This document shows positions 1 to 11,870 of a stretch of DNA of 64,000 bases, in pieces. The notes beneath the pieces are model-generated. The model saw nothing but the letters and a program-made list of their open reading frames with translations. It was not told the DNA's origin and searched no databases. Every line of letters starts with the position of its first letter. Position 1 is the first letter of the stretch. The DNA lies in assembly GCA_050084515.1 (NCBI GenBank), contig CM114274.1, forward strand, positions 6,262,001-6,326,000, read 5' to 3'. Position numbers and translations under genes: made by a program. Source of the DNA: Blasia pusilla. Lineage: Eukaryota > Marchantiophyta > Marchantiopsida > Blasiales.

Positions 1-1350
1 GAGTAACCAAGTCATCAAGAGGTGGGGTTGTGAATGACCCATAGGAGGGGACCGATGGATGGTAGGCCAAGGTGTCCCAATTGTTCACGTTGTTAGAGGC
101 ACTACATACACCGTTGATGGAGCCTCAACGACCAGTAATGCGCACGTGTGAGGCACGTGCGTCAACGCCATGAGGAGTTGGAGAGACGACTACTATGCCG
201 GCTCAGGAGGAGCGCGCTAGTGTCAACCTTGTTGTTGGAGGTGGCCACTACGGTGAGCCAAACTCTATTTTTTTGCGCCATGGAGTTGGCGACATTGGGA
301 GTTGGACGAGCAAAGGTGTTCCGTGTGGTCGACATTGTGTGAGCGTGGAGAGGTGACTGCCTCTCGTTCAGAGGTAGTTGAGGAAGTGTTGGACTTGCCC
401 TCAAAGTAGGTGCTCGGGACGTCTCCCACTGAGTCATGGCATGCAGTCGCGGCGAAGTTGGTTGATATGCCAGCTAGGCCAGCAATAGAGTGAGCCATGA
501 TCACACTAGGTGTGGTGTTATTAGATAACCAAGCAGGAATGTTTTTCTTGGTTAGTCCTACATGTACGTTTTACCACTCATAGCAAGTCCTACTTGATTC
601 GGGAGTGCATCCCTTGATGTTAGGGAAGGCCGCGTGTTTGGCATTGGGTTTGCTGAAAGGTGACATTGAGCGTTGTCCCTTTTAGATAGAGACCTCTATT
701 GGGGGCCTATCATCCACGAACTGCATGACTCGATATGAGTTGGTGGTTAGACTTCAGCCACAATATGAGTTGGATAGTGCAATGGTGCGCACTCGAGCGA
801 TTATGACACCGTGAGAGTCGTATGACGTGTTGGTAGGAAGTACAGTGTTGTATCCCCTTGGTTTCATCGTGGAATTTTGGGAGGCGATCACGTGATGGAC
901 GGGTGAGCCATCTATCGATGTTGTTTATAGGGGGTAGTGGTGGTCGACCACGTGAGGATACGATGACCACGTTGGCAGCATTCACATGTGGTGTTAGCTG
1001 ATCATGAGGGTTTGGGGAGAGGAGCACACATGCGGAGGACATTCTCGTAGCGGATAGTCCCACGGAGAGACATGCCAGGATGGGTCTCTCTTCCCATGGT
1101 GCGGAGCTTTATTATTGTTGGGGATGATCGTTGAGATGCGTGGAGTGCAAATGAGCTCGTGAGGCATGTGTGGAGTCGTGTTTATGTTTGCAGCAGGGTA
1201 CGAGAGTGTCATATCTCTTCGGAAGGATCAACACGGCGGGTTGCTGCAATATGGCAGTGTTGTGGGGATGACGACACCGATGGTGCTAGATGTGTACATG
1301 ATAGGAGATCTTGTTGGGTACATATGTGTGTGCTATCTGGAGTTAGGGGG
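1..1350 (+). pseudogene. Element C: protease-region pol remnant with large internal deletion
   Basis: This is the left-truncated interior of a methyltransferase-family Ty3/gypsy element. Bases 1-1200 align by eye with 39320-40440 of element B: the linker after Gag, then the aspartic protease. The protease active-site triplet D-S-G is at 596-604, followed by PLMLGK as in element B. A segment at 815-880 matches the protease tail (ESYDVLVGS then YPLGF). Around 1200-1210 homology jumps directly to sequence that in element B lies downstream of the PHD finger (about 43590). The methyltransferase, RT, RNase H and integrase are therefore missing by one internal deletion. Several stops and frame changes make it non-coding. 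The 5' part lies outside the window. Confidence 0.75.
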
Positions 1351-1360
1351 GACAATAGTG
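1345..1360 (+). other. Polypurine tract of element C
   Basis: A G-rich run (AGGGGGGACA followed by TAGTGGGG) sits directly before terminal repeat T1. Elements A (about 12028-12036) and B (about 43693-43706) have similar purine runs at the same place. In LTR retrotransposons the polypurine tract primes plus-strand DNA and marks the start of the 3' terminal repeat, so T, not L, starts immediately after it. Confidence 0.5.
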
Positions 1361-1494
1361 GGGTCCTAGTGTATATGGATGAGTATGTTTCATTTATGTG
1401 TAGATCTACCCGTATGCTGGGGAAGATCGGTGTTGTGTGGTGTGTAGATGTGACCAGCGATGTGGGTTGTATAGCAATGTGTATGCACATGACA
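1357..1494 (+). repeat. Terminal repeat T1 of element C
   Basis: About 138 bp starting with a GGGGTCCTAGTG-type sequence and ending in GACA. A second copy (T2) lies at 13270-13402. The two were separated by L and later by the nested insertions. The end of T (CAGCGATGT...TATGCGCAC) is also shared with the T repeats of elements A and B. Confidence 0.8.
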
Positions 1495-1500
1495 GCTGTC
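1491..1500 (+). other. T1-L junction palindrome GACA-GC-TGTC
   Basis: GACAGCTGTC is a perfect 10-bp palindrome where T1 ends (GACA) and L begins (TGTC). The same junction occurs at 43837-43846 in B and, with AC in the middle, at 12161-12170 in A. Joined retroelement termini produce this kind of sequence. Confidence 0.8.
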
Positions 1501-1980
1501 ATATCTTATTTTGACGTAGGTAGAGTTCTATCCCATTTGACGGCATATAGAGTCAACGAGTTTTTTGGGTGTAACTTTATCCCGAGAAGTCCGATGAGGT
1601 TGGCGACACGTCTCTTGTGTCGGGAACATCATTTATGGCGATTTCCCTATTTTGGTTTTAGTCCATCAGGTGATCCCTTGACCGAGTCAACAATCACCCG
1701 ATAACCTATGCACGTAGGTTACCATTGGTAGGGCTATTTTTTGGGGAAGAGACTTTTGGCTCTTCCCAAGGATATAAGAGTGAGGAAGATGGCTTTCCCA
1801 GCCATCTTTCTCATGTTGAGCATTTGGAGCCCCTCCCTTGCATAGACGTGTATGGGTGTGTAGGAGTTAGGGTATTAGCATCTGGATTTCCTCATAGTAG
1901 AGGGTGAATGTGGTTTGATATGCCGATGTAGATTCAGGATTGGAGTTTTAGGCCGGATGAGCCTTTTTTACTACTCTTGA
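1497..1980 (+). repeat. LTR-like repeat L of element C
   Basis: This starts TGTCATATC and is related along its length to the L repeats of element B (35904 and 43843). It carries a TATA-like GATATAAGAG at 1771-1780. It is interrupted at its 3' end by solo LTR R; the last few bases of L resume at 13257 before T2. Four inverted repeats are present: GGTGAT/ATCACC (1669-1698), TAACCT/AGGTTA (1702-1721), GGGGAAGAG/CTCTTCCC (1743-1768) and AAGATGGCT/AGCCATCTT (1787-1808). Confidence 0.8.
1771..1780 (+). promoter_or_regulatory. Putative TATA box of the L repeat (element C)
   Basis: GATATAAGAG lies between two conserved hairpins, at the same place as CTATATAAGAG in element B. It is the probable core promoter for the retroelement transcript; the start site would be about 25-35 bp downstream, inside or near the AAGATGGCT hairpin. 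Confidence 0.5.
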
Positions 1981-2550
1981 TGTTGCGCCCCTACTCTCCT
2001 TGAACGTCAATCTTTAGTGTTGCGGAAGCGTACGTTCACTAGGTCACAATCTCATCGCCGATCTGCACCCAAACATGCACTCTCGTTAGTCGGGTCTGGG
2101 CCAACCAGCATTCCAACCCACCGAGTTCTCAACTCGGTGTTTCATCAAGCTCAACCTTCCTTAGTTACTAGTTGCCAAAATACGCCAAGTCCTTCAAGAC
2201 TTGGAACACACTTCTTGGTTAGCCCAAGGATCTGAAACGGCACTTGCGCGCCTAGCGATCCCAACTGTTCAATGGACCTCGTGTGAGCTCCAAACCGAGA
2301 CCCAAGTAATTGAGTCGCGGGATGAAATCCAAGAGGGACGTCTAAAATCGCCTCAATAGACTTGGTGCAGGTTTTCCAACCCAACCCCCAAACTCGCGTT
2401 CCGTTCCATGCCGTTGAGCCGCCCCACGGCGCCCAAAGTGGGGTTCGGGTTCCAAGCACTCTTGGAGACCTTCCCCCTTACTAGTACTTCTGGGGTTCTC
2501 CAATAACCCCCCTTCCCCTCCCCCCCCCCCTGGAAAAGGAGGGTCGGGCC
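1981..2550 (+). repeat. Solo LTR R, copy 1, left part
   Basis: This begins TGTTGCGCC; the right part ends GTCGCGACA at 13256, so the whole has TG...CA ends. The target duplication CTTGA is present on both sides (1976-1980 and 13257-13261). Sequence matches the copies at 41870-42679 and 59413-60357. No open reading frame or internal region is attached, so it reads as a solo LTR of about 1 kb left by recombination. Element A is inserted at its position 2550. Confidence 0.8.
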
Positions 2551-3062
2551 TGTCACGTCTTTTAGGATAGATCGGTGGGATCTAATAGAGCGCCTTCATG
2601 AGTAGTGGAGGACACGCCAAATGGGTCGAGGGTGACTCTTTGAGGCCCTTGAAACCTGAGATAGCAGGTTTCCCCTTCGTTCGGCTCATTTGGAGCCATA
2701 TTGAGGAACTTACTATTTTAGGTAAATACCATTTTGAGTATATGATCGACTTACTATTTTTGGTAAGTGGCCTTTGACCTCTTACATCAGGTCAAGAGCC
2801 AAGGAGGTGACTTGGGAGAATAGGTTACCATGGAGAGAGCTTGGGAGAGGAGAGGGGTATACCTCAAGGAGAGAGAGCTTGAGAGCTCATTCTCTCTTTG
2901 TTGAACCTCTTGGCATGAGGCGGCGGAGCTATGGTACCTTGCCTTGTGAGTGTAACCCAAGCCTCTCATTAGGAGAGTAGGTTTGGTTTGACATGAGAAA
3001 GAGTGCACACCTTTGAGAGCTATGGTGTGAGATGGTGGAGAGAGAGATTAGATCTTACTTTA
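2551..3062 (+). repeat. 5' L repeat of element A
   Basis: 512 bp starting TGTCACGTC, nearly identical to 12167-12678. The L sequence of A is not the same as that of B/C beyond its first bases, so A is a separate subfamily. Inside it the motif ACTTACTATTTT followed by GGTAA occurs twice, near 2710 and 2748. Downstream there is no T repeat, and no obvious tRNA primer-binding site (TGG-type) immediately follows. Confidence 0.85.
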
Positions 3063-4440
3063 CAAAGAGAGAATGAGAGAATGAGAGAGTGAGAGAGCTT
3101 CATGGGGGAGCTCGCTCGTCACTCGCTGTTTTTTGCAGGTTGGGGACCGTGTTCCCCGTTCAGAAGCTCATGGGAGTGCTCACCGGAGCAAGGGCTGCTT
3201 TCATTACTCTTTGCATTTGCCGATTTTTCGTGTGGAAGAGTGGCGCGCGGAAGCGCTGCCCAATTTCTGATAGGGATTGAGTATGGGGGCGGGTTGCCCC
3301 ATGCTGGTGCTCTCGGGAGCACCATGTAGCTTGCTGATTTGTATTTTTACAGATGTTACATTTTTGTTGGGAGAAATCAGCGCGGGAGCGCTGCCGAATT
3401 TTGTGTAGGAGAAAGAGATATTGGGCTTTACGACAGTCCCCGTCAGTTTTTACTGAATGTCTGATTCTAAATATTGATAGTAGAGTAGATCGTGAAGTTG
3501 TGCACGCTGTGCAACAAACAATACACAATTTGGAGTTGCGAGCAAAAAGTTATGGGCAATCTTGTAAAGCTGCCATTGCTAGGCGATTTTTAGGGTTAAA
3601 TCGTGCAAACCCTAAATCAGCCGCCACACCGGCGGCGGCCGTCGCCATCATAGTCACCGTCAACGGTCGATGGTCAACCGTCACCGTCATTGGTCGGCCG
3701 TCACCATCAGCAGTCAACCGTCACTGTCAAGGGTCCACCATCCATTGTCCACCCTTTGGGTGCCATTGCCGCCATTACGGAGTGGAGGGTCTTCCATGAC
3801 GTTTGTTGATTCCTTGACTTGCGTCGCCACCACGTACTTTGTTTTGGCCGCCACCGTCATCGTAGTTTCTTCATCAACCAGTGAAGGCAGATGACCTCCG
3901 GTTATGGTGTTTGAGTTTTGATTTCATGCTGCTATGTTGTGATTGGTAGCCGCTCGGCGACGATCGAGTATCGTCGTGGACGCCCGTAGCCGCAACGCGC
4001 CGCCGATGCCGCGCCCGTGCGCTCGTGGCGCACCGCACCATCTCGATCGCGAGCCGCACCGTCATTGTGGAGCAGAGTGTGGGATTATTATTGATTGAGG
4101 AGGGTATGCCGCCGGGTGCCGCATCCCACCATCGAGGGCCGTGCCGTTCGTAGCCGTTCCGTGCCGCTTGCAACGCCGCACCGTTCCGCTGGGACCGCAC
4201 TGTCTATCGAGGAGTTTTGAGCAGCATCAGTACGGGAGGAGTGTGACTTGATGATTGGAGGACTTGTCTCCACGATCGAGTTGGGGTCGAGATTTGCAGT
4301 TGCTGAGGAGCGACATCGACATGTGTTCAGGTTACCCATTCTGGTCCTTTACCCTACACGTGTGAGGGATTCTCGGATTTATTTGGGGATATTGGGTGTG
4401 TGGATGCTGAGAGCATCATTTATGTATGTGGTTTAGGGAA
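3063..4440 (+). other. Element A 5' leader, non-coding
   Basis: It starts with a GA-rich run (3063-3100). Two similar short segments containing GGGAGCGCTGCC-type sequence lie near 3249 and 3384. A low-complexity stretch of degenerate GTCAAC/CCGTCA repeats spans about 3640-3735. It then becomes GC-rich with many CpG. Short open frames here show no protein family. Element B has an equivalent leader at 36382-37790. Confidence 0.55.
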
Positions 4441-5910
4441 CATAGACGTGTGTGGGATGTCCGGAGTTGAGGGTAGGTTGTCGATGAGATGATAGCCTGG
4501 TCGATTTTCCGCACCACGCCGCGTGTTGCCGCACGTTACACGTCTCGGGGAGAGAGAGTGTAGATCGAGTGCCGCATGTTTGGGATGAGTGATTGAGGGA
4601 TTCCTCACGAGGTTCAGAGTGATCGTGTGAGAGGGGCACGAGGGTCATCACGGAGTCTATTCGGGACTTTGAGAGGCGAGGTGGTGAACCCGAGAGTAGC
4701 TCTAGAGGTTTTACGCGGAGTGGCGCGAGGTTTCGAGGGTCTCCACGTGAGGGACCACCTCGACCTCCTTCTGTGTCATTGTCAGACGAGGGGGAGGGTG
4801 TAGAGGAGTTTGTGAGCACATCGCCACACATTGTGAGTGGTCCCACCAATTGGGCGTACGAGATGGACGACCGGGGTAGAGGACCGCGTGAGGTTTTCAG
4901 TGCGATGAGGCACGATTGAGTTGCACGATTTTATAGCGAGTTTAGGAGTTGGTGCGACTCCCGGTGGGCCGGGCCAGAACTCTAGAGAGTTCAACCCGTT
5001 TACAGCATGGAACGGTATGTTCCCGCATTTAAAGGGGGCGCCCATGGACGATTACCATGAGTTCTCTCGAGAGATATGCATGTGAGATCGGCGTGGAGGC
5101 TCTACTATGACCCACATTATGTGTCATGGGACGGGAGCCGTTCCCAGATGAGGAGGAGTCGTCAGGAGAGGCTATTGCCTCTTCCACTAGTGACGTTTTA
5201 GGAGGGGTCACTCGCACGGGAGCAGTTGCACCGTCTAGTCGGGTTCGTCCCAGGTTCAACCCTATGGTTGAGTTCTTTGCTGAGTTGAGGGCGAGCTACC
5301 GGGGGTGCGGACGGAGAAGTTGCGGAGCATCCACGACTTCAGGCGCTCGGGTGAGAGTTTGCGTGAGGCTTACACTCGCTTGCGCCGGTTGATCAACGTC
5401 ACTCGGGGGTGACAGAGGCTCGAGCTATCGGTCATGGTATGCGATCTTTGGACCGGACCTGCGGACACGAGTGCGGGAGGGTGCTTCTTATGAACACCTC
5501 CCCTATGTTGAGAGATGTTTTAGGACCGCCAAGAACATTGAGCGCAACATGGCGGAGGAGAGCGTAGCCACCATGGGTTCGGGCGAGAGCGATCCACGAT
5601 TGTCTGCACCACTGTGCGGTAGCAACGTGGACTCGAGATAGGTCGATTGTGGCACCACGAGCTCGGGGGAGGATACCGAGAGGCCGTGCCCACGAGACTG
5701 CGCCTTCATATGCGGCTCAGCGGCGGCCGCCTACTATTACTTGTTGGTCATGTGGTGGAGCCCATCATCGCCGCGATTGCACTCGTCGGGTCATGGGACG
5801 TGTGCCTCAAAGCATGGAGGAGGAGATGGTGCTTTGCACCAGGAGGTTATCGTGTGACTATTGTCGAGGTATGGTCATACACGCGCCAGGTGTTTTAGTT
5901 TATATCTGAG
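4441..5910 (+). pseudogene. Element A Gag with CCHC zinc knuckle (frameshifted)
   Basis: Nucleotide and peptide similarity to element B Gag (37800-39035) runs through several frames: a YEMDDRG segment near 4860, a VEFFAELRASY segment near 5265, then the Gag core. A zinc knuckle C-x2-C-x3-H-x4-C (CWSCGGAHHRRDC) is readable at 5742-5780, and a second, damaged cysteine pair (CDYC) is near 5850. Gag would form the virus-like particle and bind element RNA. Multiple stops and frame changes mean no intact protein is made. Confidence 0.65.
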
Positions 5911-6599
5911 TTACGTCTGGGTCGAGGGCCGGAGAGGGCACCAGAGCAAGTAGCCGGTCCGGGTGGGCCTAGAGATCGTGCTCGGTGGTCGTTGGGGACG
6001 AGAGCCGGAGTTGCCCGGCAGGGTGGTGGAGCTGCCCGTGGAGGAGGTAGAGTACCACCACCTAGATGCGCCGAGGATATGCCGGACGTGAGGCCGGGAT
6101 GGTCGCTTTCGGATACAACGGCTACAGGGAGCGATTGCCGCTATGGCATTGAGGTTACCCGATGCCGGATCCGTGGCATCGACATCATATGGAGCAGCCA
6201 AAGATCTGGAGGATCCTGGATGGATGTGCGGGGTTGCCTAGATGGAGGCCGCCGCAGTTGTGACGTGTGGAGCAGCCGCAGAGTTGGATCCAGCGAGGGG
6301 AAGCCGATGACAAACTAGGCTTCCTCAATCTTTCACGTTGTCCGAAGCGATGAGGACCCCATCGATGGGTCCTCATCAAAGTTCCTGGAGAGTTGGTAAT
6401 GTTGTTGGTGTGCAAGCACGGAGGGCAATGGGAGAAGCGAGTGCAACGACTCCTATTGTTGATGCTCAGGAGGGGCATGTGTCGAGCACGTTGTTGGGGG
6501 CGGCCACCGTTGTGTACCGCACTCCTTTATTTTCTGCTTCCGATGTTGTGCGTTGGGGAGGTACGCCCGCCGAGGCTTTTCGGCTGGCCGCTTCACTAT

Positions 6600-7210
6600 G
6601 TGAGCGCCGAGTTGGAGTTCTGCATCACGTTTGAGGTGATTGCAGAGGAGGTGATGGACCTGCCCATGGAGCGGATGCTCGGGCCGTCCACGTCAATTCA
6701 TGGCGGTGCATGGTGCTAGGATGGCGGAGATGCCCGCTAGACCGCGATAGAGCGTGCCATGGCTTCTCCTGGTGTTGTGTTCTTTGGATAACCGAGAGAG
6801 GTCTTCCGGTTGGTGAGTCTGGAGGTAGAGCTTTTAGTCCGCGGCGCGTCTTGTTGGATTGAGGCGCAACCCTTGATGTTGGGGAAAGCGTCATTTGAGG
6901 ATTGGGCTTGACAAGAGCCGATGTGGAGTGTTTTCCATTTCGGATCTGAACATCCTTGGGTGGAACGAAAGTACCACCACAGATATATCACCCGATGTTG
7001 TGGTCAGGATGAGGATTCGCCGGGACATCCTCTGAGATGAGTCGTGGTGCGCGCCAAGGCGATAGTGGCGATCTTTGAGTCCTCGACGTCTTGGTTGGTG
7101 GAGCGATGTTATACCCAATGGGGTTTCCTGTATTATTGGGAGGAGTCGGCGTCCCTCTGAGACCAGGATGGCGATCGGTGATGGGCGCCTTAGCTCATTA
7201 CCCGTTCGAT
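6600..7210 (+). pseudogene. Element A aspartic protease region
   Basis: The retropepsin-type active-site region is recognisable at 6848-6890, where the reading LLD-x-GAQPLMLGK parallels element B. The serine/threonine codon of the D-S-G triplet has become a TGA stop (6860-6862). Upstream sequence near 6600-6720 parallels the proline/valine-rich linker of element B. In an active element this enzyme would cut the Gag-Pol polyprotein. It is inactive here. Confidence 0.6.
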
Positions 7211-7516
7211 TCACAGTCTTTGTGATCGAGCAACGGCCAGAGAGATGGCGACCTTAGCGGCATTTAGCAGTGGTGTCATCACTTGGCCTAGTGATTTGAT
7301 TGAGGGACATGTCCATGCAGAGGATACTCCCGTTCGACATTTCTATGGAGAGGAGTGTTATGGTAGTGCATCATTCCGTGGAGGAGAGGTCTTCTTTGTG
7401 GGGCTCGGCCGAGAGCTTCAACGATTGGCGGATCGCAAGACGTGCACCGCGTGGAGCGCGGCGTTTGCACCAAAGCGTGGCGGGTCTAAGGAACCCGAGG
7501 TAGCGGGAGTGCTACG

Positions 7517-8500
7517 ATGAAACCCTTGGATACTACACCCATTGTGTGGTGTACCCCGGAGGAGGGTATTCGAGTGTTAGATCTCTTTGGAGGGATTAGC
7601 ACCGGGTTAGCTTTGCTTTTTGCGGCGGAGTGTGAGTCTGCAAGTACTTGTATGTGGAGAGTGATGATGTTGCAAGGCGCGTCTCACTACGACATGTGGC
7701 GCAATTACGCCTCGTTTTCCCGACTTATTATGCTGCGTCCGCGATCTGGGTACCGAGTTCCCTACCGAGGATATTTTGTTGTTGGGGCGCAGGACTTAGA
7801 GCGGTAGGGACCATTGATTTGGTCATTGCCGGTTGGCCATGTCGGGGGCCAATCGAGTCTTTGACGAGGCGGCGGGTTGGCGACACTCGGTCGAGGTTAT
7901 TTTGGGAGATGTTGAGGGTCTTACGGTAGTTGCAGGAGCACCGGTCGTTCTCGGCCTACATTCGGAGAATGTGCCGATCTTAGGAGACTCGAGTCACGGG
8001 TCGTGACGAGTGCTCATCAGTGCGTGCTGGATCGCCCAGGCAGTGTTCTTGGATGCGGCGAGTGTAGGTTCTAGAGCCCATCGCCCGCGTCTATGGTGGA
8101 CCAACTTGGTGCCCCATGCGGTGTTATGGAGGGCGTATGCAGAGTGGAGCGCCCCTCCCCTTTGTTAGTGGATTCCATTCGGATCCAGTCGCCGATCACG
8201 AGCGGTGAGGCACGATGATCGACCACCGCCGGCGTGGTCAACAGGGTAGGCAGGCGCGAGCGCAGCCTTGCCCACGTTTGTGAGTTTTCCGCTTCCTATG
8301 CATACAAGGAGGCGGTCCTAGCTTGGTTTGGGATGACCAGGTTCAGCGGTTGGTGGAGCCCAACGCCGACAAGAGAGAGCGGCGATGGGATTTCCCCCAG
8401 GAGTGACGGCGGTACCATCGTGTCGAGAGGCATCACGACGCCATGTCTTGGGTCAGCGATGGACTGAATCGCTTGACATGGATCCTCGGCTTGGGAGTGG
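7517..8500 (+). pseudogene. Element A cytosine-C5 DNA methyltransferase domain (frameshifted)
   Basis: C5-methyltransferase motifs appear in the usual (non-permuted) order. Motif I, VLDLFGGISTGL, is at about 7574-7609 (S-adenosylmethionine binding). A YVESDDVARRVSLR segment follows in another frame (about 7650). Motif IV is GTIDLVIAGWPCRG with the catalytic Cys codon at 7840-7842; element B reads PCQ. Motif VI, ENVP, is at 7965-7976. An HRPRLWWTNL segment at 8079-8108 resembles the HRAR-FWGN region of DNMT3. The C-terminal MGFPPG...LGQ segment is near 8383-8455. The domain would methylate cytosine in DNA. Several frameshifts separate the motifs. It sits between protease and RT, so it would be part of the Pol polyprotein. 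Confidence 0.8.
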
Positions 8501-8839
8501 GCGGCGTCGTATGAGATCGCGACAGATCACGCCGGTTGCGTTGGTGAGCCCCATGCCTACCGAGAGACGGTGGAGGCGTGGGTGGGGGGCGAGACCGAGG
8601 AGATCTACGCACCAAGGGAGATCGGGAGAGACACCCTTGGACTTCTTGGGATGTTTTGAAGGTACGCAAGGAGATGATAGCCACAACATCGAGCGTGGTT
8701 TCGGGCACTACACGTGGAGGAGATCAGAGTTTGCAGTTGGCTGCAGGAGAGCGGCCGAGTGTTGTTGTTCGAGACGGGGTTGCACCATAGCAACCACCGA
8801 TACCAGCGTCGGAGAGTCCTACCGTAGTCACGATGGAGA

Positions 8840-9900
8840 CTTGGGAGCGGATATGGGCCCTAAGTTGACAGGAGGAGAGCGGCGCCGAATACATCAGTTC
8901 CTCAAGAGTTATAGGAGCGCTGCGTTTAGCATGGAGGATTTGGGTACGTTGAAGGGACCGGGATCCGCATTGAGTTGTCGAGTGATATGCCGATCTTCGG
9001 CGACCCTACAGTCTGATGATATGGAGAGGGCTCTGATTTAGAGTAGGAGCCAAGACTTGGTCGGAGCAGGACTAGTGGAGAGGTCGCATGGGGAGTATGC
9101 ATCTACCCTTTGTCATGCCCGCCAAGAAGGATGTGCATGGCAACTGGGCGGATAGGCGGATGTGTGGGGATTACCGACCTATCAATCGGCGTGACAAAGT
9201 CCGATAAGTATGCCATGCCCACCCCGAGGAGATCTTTGATGCGATTGGTCACGCAAAGGTCTTGATTCATTGATTTCTTGAGTGGATACCATCACCGCCT
9301 ATCGATTGGAGGGCAAGCGAAGACGGCATTTTGGGGCATCGATCCTCACGGGAAGGATTGTTTGTACGGTGGCGGTTCTTACCATTTGGGTTAAAGAACA
9401 CCCGGCTGAGTTTGAGAGGGTCATGGATAGGATCTTGGCTGGTCCGGATTTTGCTAGGTGTTATATTGATGACATCGTAGTCTTTAGCGCCACGGTTGAG
9501 GAGCATGAGCAACATCTAGAGGAGGTGTTTCGACGATTGCAATTACATGGGTTGAAGCTACATCCAGGCAAGTGCAAGTTCTTCTACGACCAGATTGAGT
9601 ACTTGGGTCATACGATATACCCAGGGGCCTTGGTGTTCAGCAGGCGAAGGTAGAGGCTATCTCACGCATTCCACGCCCTACTGAGATGTGAGCCGTGTTC
9701 GGCGCATTCATGGGATTGGCGAACTTCTATCAGCGATCGTCAAGGGATTGATTCGATTGCGGCGGCTGACCTTGCTCACCAAGGTGGATCACGAGTGGCA
9801 CTTGGGGGGGATGAGCGAGAGCAAGCATTTCGATTGCTCAGGATAGGTTGGCGTCCGCACCCATCTTGAGGAGACCGATCGGGGATGTCCTTTCGGTTGC
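8840..9900 (+). pseudogene. Element A reverse transcriptase
   Basis: RT follows the methyltransferase. A GGERRRIHQFL segment (about 8870) starts it, and a GNWADRRMCGDYRPINRRD-type palm segment is readable near 9135-9190. The open frame 9282-9653 carries the catalytic box CYIDDIVVFS (YIDD at 9462-9473), then KLHPGKCKFF and YLGHTIYPG. These are standard Ty3/gypsy RT motifs. Frame changes occur on both sides of the 9282-9653 segment. The domain would copy element RNA into DNA. Confidence 0.8.
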
Positions 9901-10225
9901 ACCGCATTGGGCGGTGCTCACCCAAAGATGATGATGAGGGTAGAGAGTTTGTGGTGGCTTACGCTAGCCGCTCGAACAACGCTGGAGGCGAGGCGCGGCT
10001 CGTATGAGGGTGAGTGCTTGGTGTGGTGTGGGTGTCGCGCATTTTAGGTGTTACTTATTCGGCAACCCTTTACCATCATCGATCATCAACCACTGAAGTG
10101 GTTGATGGAGTCGAAAAAGCTTACAGGAAGCTTGCGAGATGGGCTCTGTTGTTGCAGGAGTATGATTTTCAGGTGGTACATAGACTGGAACGCTCAACCA
10201 GGATGCAGATGGGTTGAGTCGTAAC
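9900..10225 (+). pseudogene. Element A RNase H
   Basis: The segment H-Q-P-L-K-W-L near 10083-10110, then KLARWALLLQEYDFQVVHR (10128-10185) and a DADGLSR-like end, are typical of the RNase H domain that follows RT in Ty3/gypsy Pol. The domain would degrade the RNA strand during reverse transcription. Frames shift at least twice between RT and here. Confidence 0.7.
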
Positions 10226-10589
10226 CCATGCCCGAGTCGGCGAGATGCGGAATGGAGCTCGATGGCATGGAGAGAGTGATGAGGAGTCGGTGCCAGGATG
10301 GCACGCGTCACCTATTTAGGCATGTTGGCTATGGAGAGCGAGTGTGGAGACCGATGGCGAGGTCTTGTGGAGAGTCTTTGGATCTCGAGGCGGTGAGGAC
10401 ACGACAAGTGGCGAGATATTCATGATGATGGAGTAGTCTTAGAGTACCTTCGTCTTGGCGACCTTGCGAGCACCATGGATGCTAGAGAGCGGATCGGATC
10501 TACAGCGGGCCAGGCGGTTCCGTTGGGAGGGGACACATGTTTTGAGGGTTTGGGAGGATGGCGAGTACGCAGCGTAGTGCCGCATCCTT

Positions 10590-11400
10590 TGCAGAAGAGC
10601 ACGACTAGTGCAGCATGCCCACGAGGAGTTGGGTCACTTTGGGGTGAAGCGGACGTATAGCTTGCTCCGATTGAGTATTGGTGGCGAGGCATGCGGCATG
10701 ACGGCGTTGGCAGATTTGTTGCCAGGTGCATGGTGTGTGATCGGGTCCGAGCATCGTTCAATGCTCCGACTCCACGATTGCATCTCTTACCGATCATGGG
10801 CTTAGGGTATAGATGGAGTTTGGATTTTGCAGGACCTTTGCCTTTGACGGAGCGTCACGTCGTTATGTGTTGGTGATGGTGAGCACTTCTCGAAGTGGAT
10901 CGAGTTGGTTGCATTGCGTGACAAAGCAAGTGAGGGAGTAGCTTATGCCTTCCTTGACAGAGTGAGTCTTTGAGTCATTGTGGCGCACCAGGTGAGGTGT
11001 TGATGGGAGACAGGGTACCGAGTTTCGTGGTGAGTTCAGGCCTTGTGTGATCGGCTGATCGACCACCATACGACAGCGAGATCATCCCGAGGCGGATGGA
11101 TTAGCGAGAGAGAGTTGTGCGTGAGGCGGTGAAGAGGGGTTTATGCATGTATGGCTTGCACGAGAGGTCACCTAGGAGATTGGGACCTCCGGTTGCCATG
11201 GTTGGCGATGGGATACAATTCAACGAGCAAGCATCCTTAGCGTCTTTTTCACCGTACTTGCTACTTTATGGCGAAAGCCGATTTACCTGCGGCCATTCGT
11301 CGAGATCTTTGGTGAGTCTTGAACCTTGATGACCGGATGTATGGGTGCGAGCATGTTCTCGGAGGGCTGAGTTATTTCGAGAGTGATGCCCATGGCGTTC
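10590..11400 (+). pseudogene. Element A DDE integrase
   Basis: Zinc-binding N-domain: HEELGHFGVKRTYSLLRL (10616-10675) and, in another frame, ARCMVCDR (about 10725). Core: YRWSLDFAGPLPLTERH (10809-10858) carries the first catalytic Asp. The second Asp region (DQGTEF in this family) is disrupted near 11015 by a base loss. The third box (ADGLA in phase, then the Glu) is near 11090. A PWLAMGYN-like segment follows at about 11200. This DDE enzyme, not a tyrosine recombinase, would insert the element. Confidence 0.75.
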
Positions 11401-11639
11401 GAGAACTTGGCGATTGCACAAAGATCGGGATACGTTGAGGTATGCGACTATTCGAGGTGGTGGTTATCGACCAACTATCCGGAGGTTTCATCGGGGAGAT
11501 TATGTCTATTTGCAGCGAGAGGGCACCGCGATGTTGATGATGATGCAGGCGCACACTATCCGAGAGTGCGTGACATTACGCCATCGGGTGTTCTCTTCTG
11601 GAGGGACACGATGGTATGGTATGGAAGGACCATGTGCGT

Positions 11640-11870
11640 AATTATGCGCCATGTCACCTTCCTAACATTGATGGTACTGATGAGATCCGAGCTTAGTAGT
11701 AGTTCTGCGCAGGCTTGCGTTGTATGTTGTGTGGTTACGCCCGTAGTGCGCCACGATGCTAGTCTGTGATGGGTGTTCGAGAGGATGGCATATGGCATGT
11801 TTGCGCCACCTCTCACTAGGGTTCCTCAGGGGCGATGGATGTGTCCCAGATGTACATAGAGAAGGTAGTT
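11640..11870 (+). pseudogene. Element A C-terminal PHD finger
   Basis: After the integrase, a C-x2-C pair (CMLC, 11721-11732) is followed, after a one-base frame change, by VCDGCSRGWHMACL (about 11762-11805) and WMCPRC near 11836-11855. The C4-H-C3 spacing fits a PHD finger, a fold that commonly reads histone H3 tails. Elements B (43486-43620) and D (60440-60580) carry the same domain, so it is a family feature. Confidence 0.75.

Noticed and set aside
1159-1704. 181-codon plus-strand frame
   Set aside because: It crosses the deletion joint, T1 and L of element C, so it cannot be a gene.
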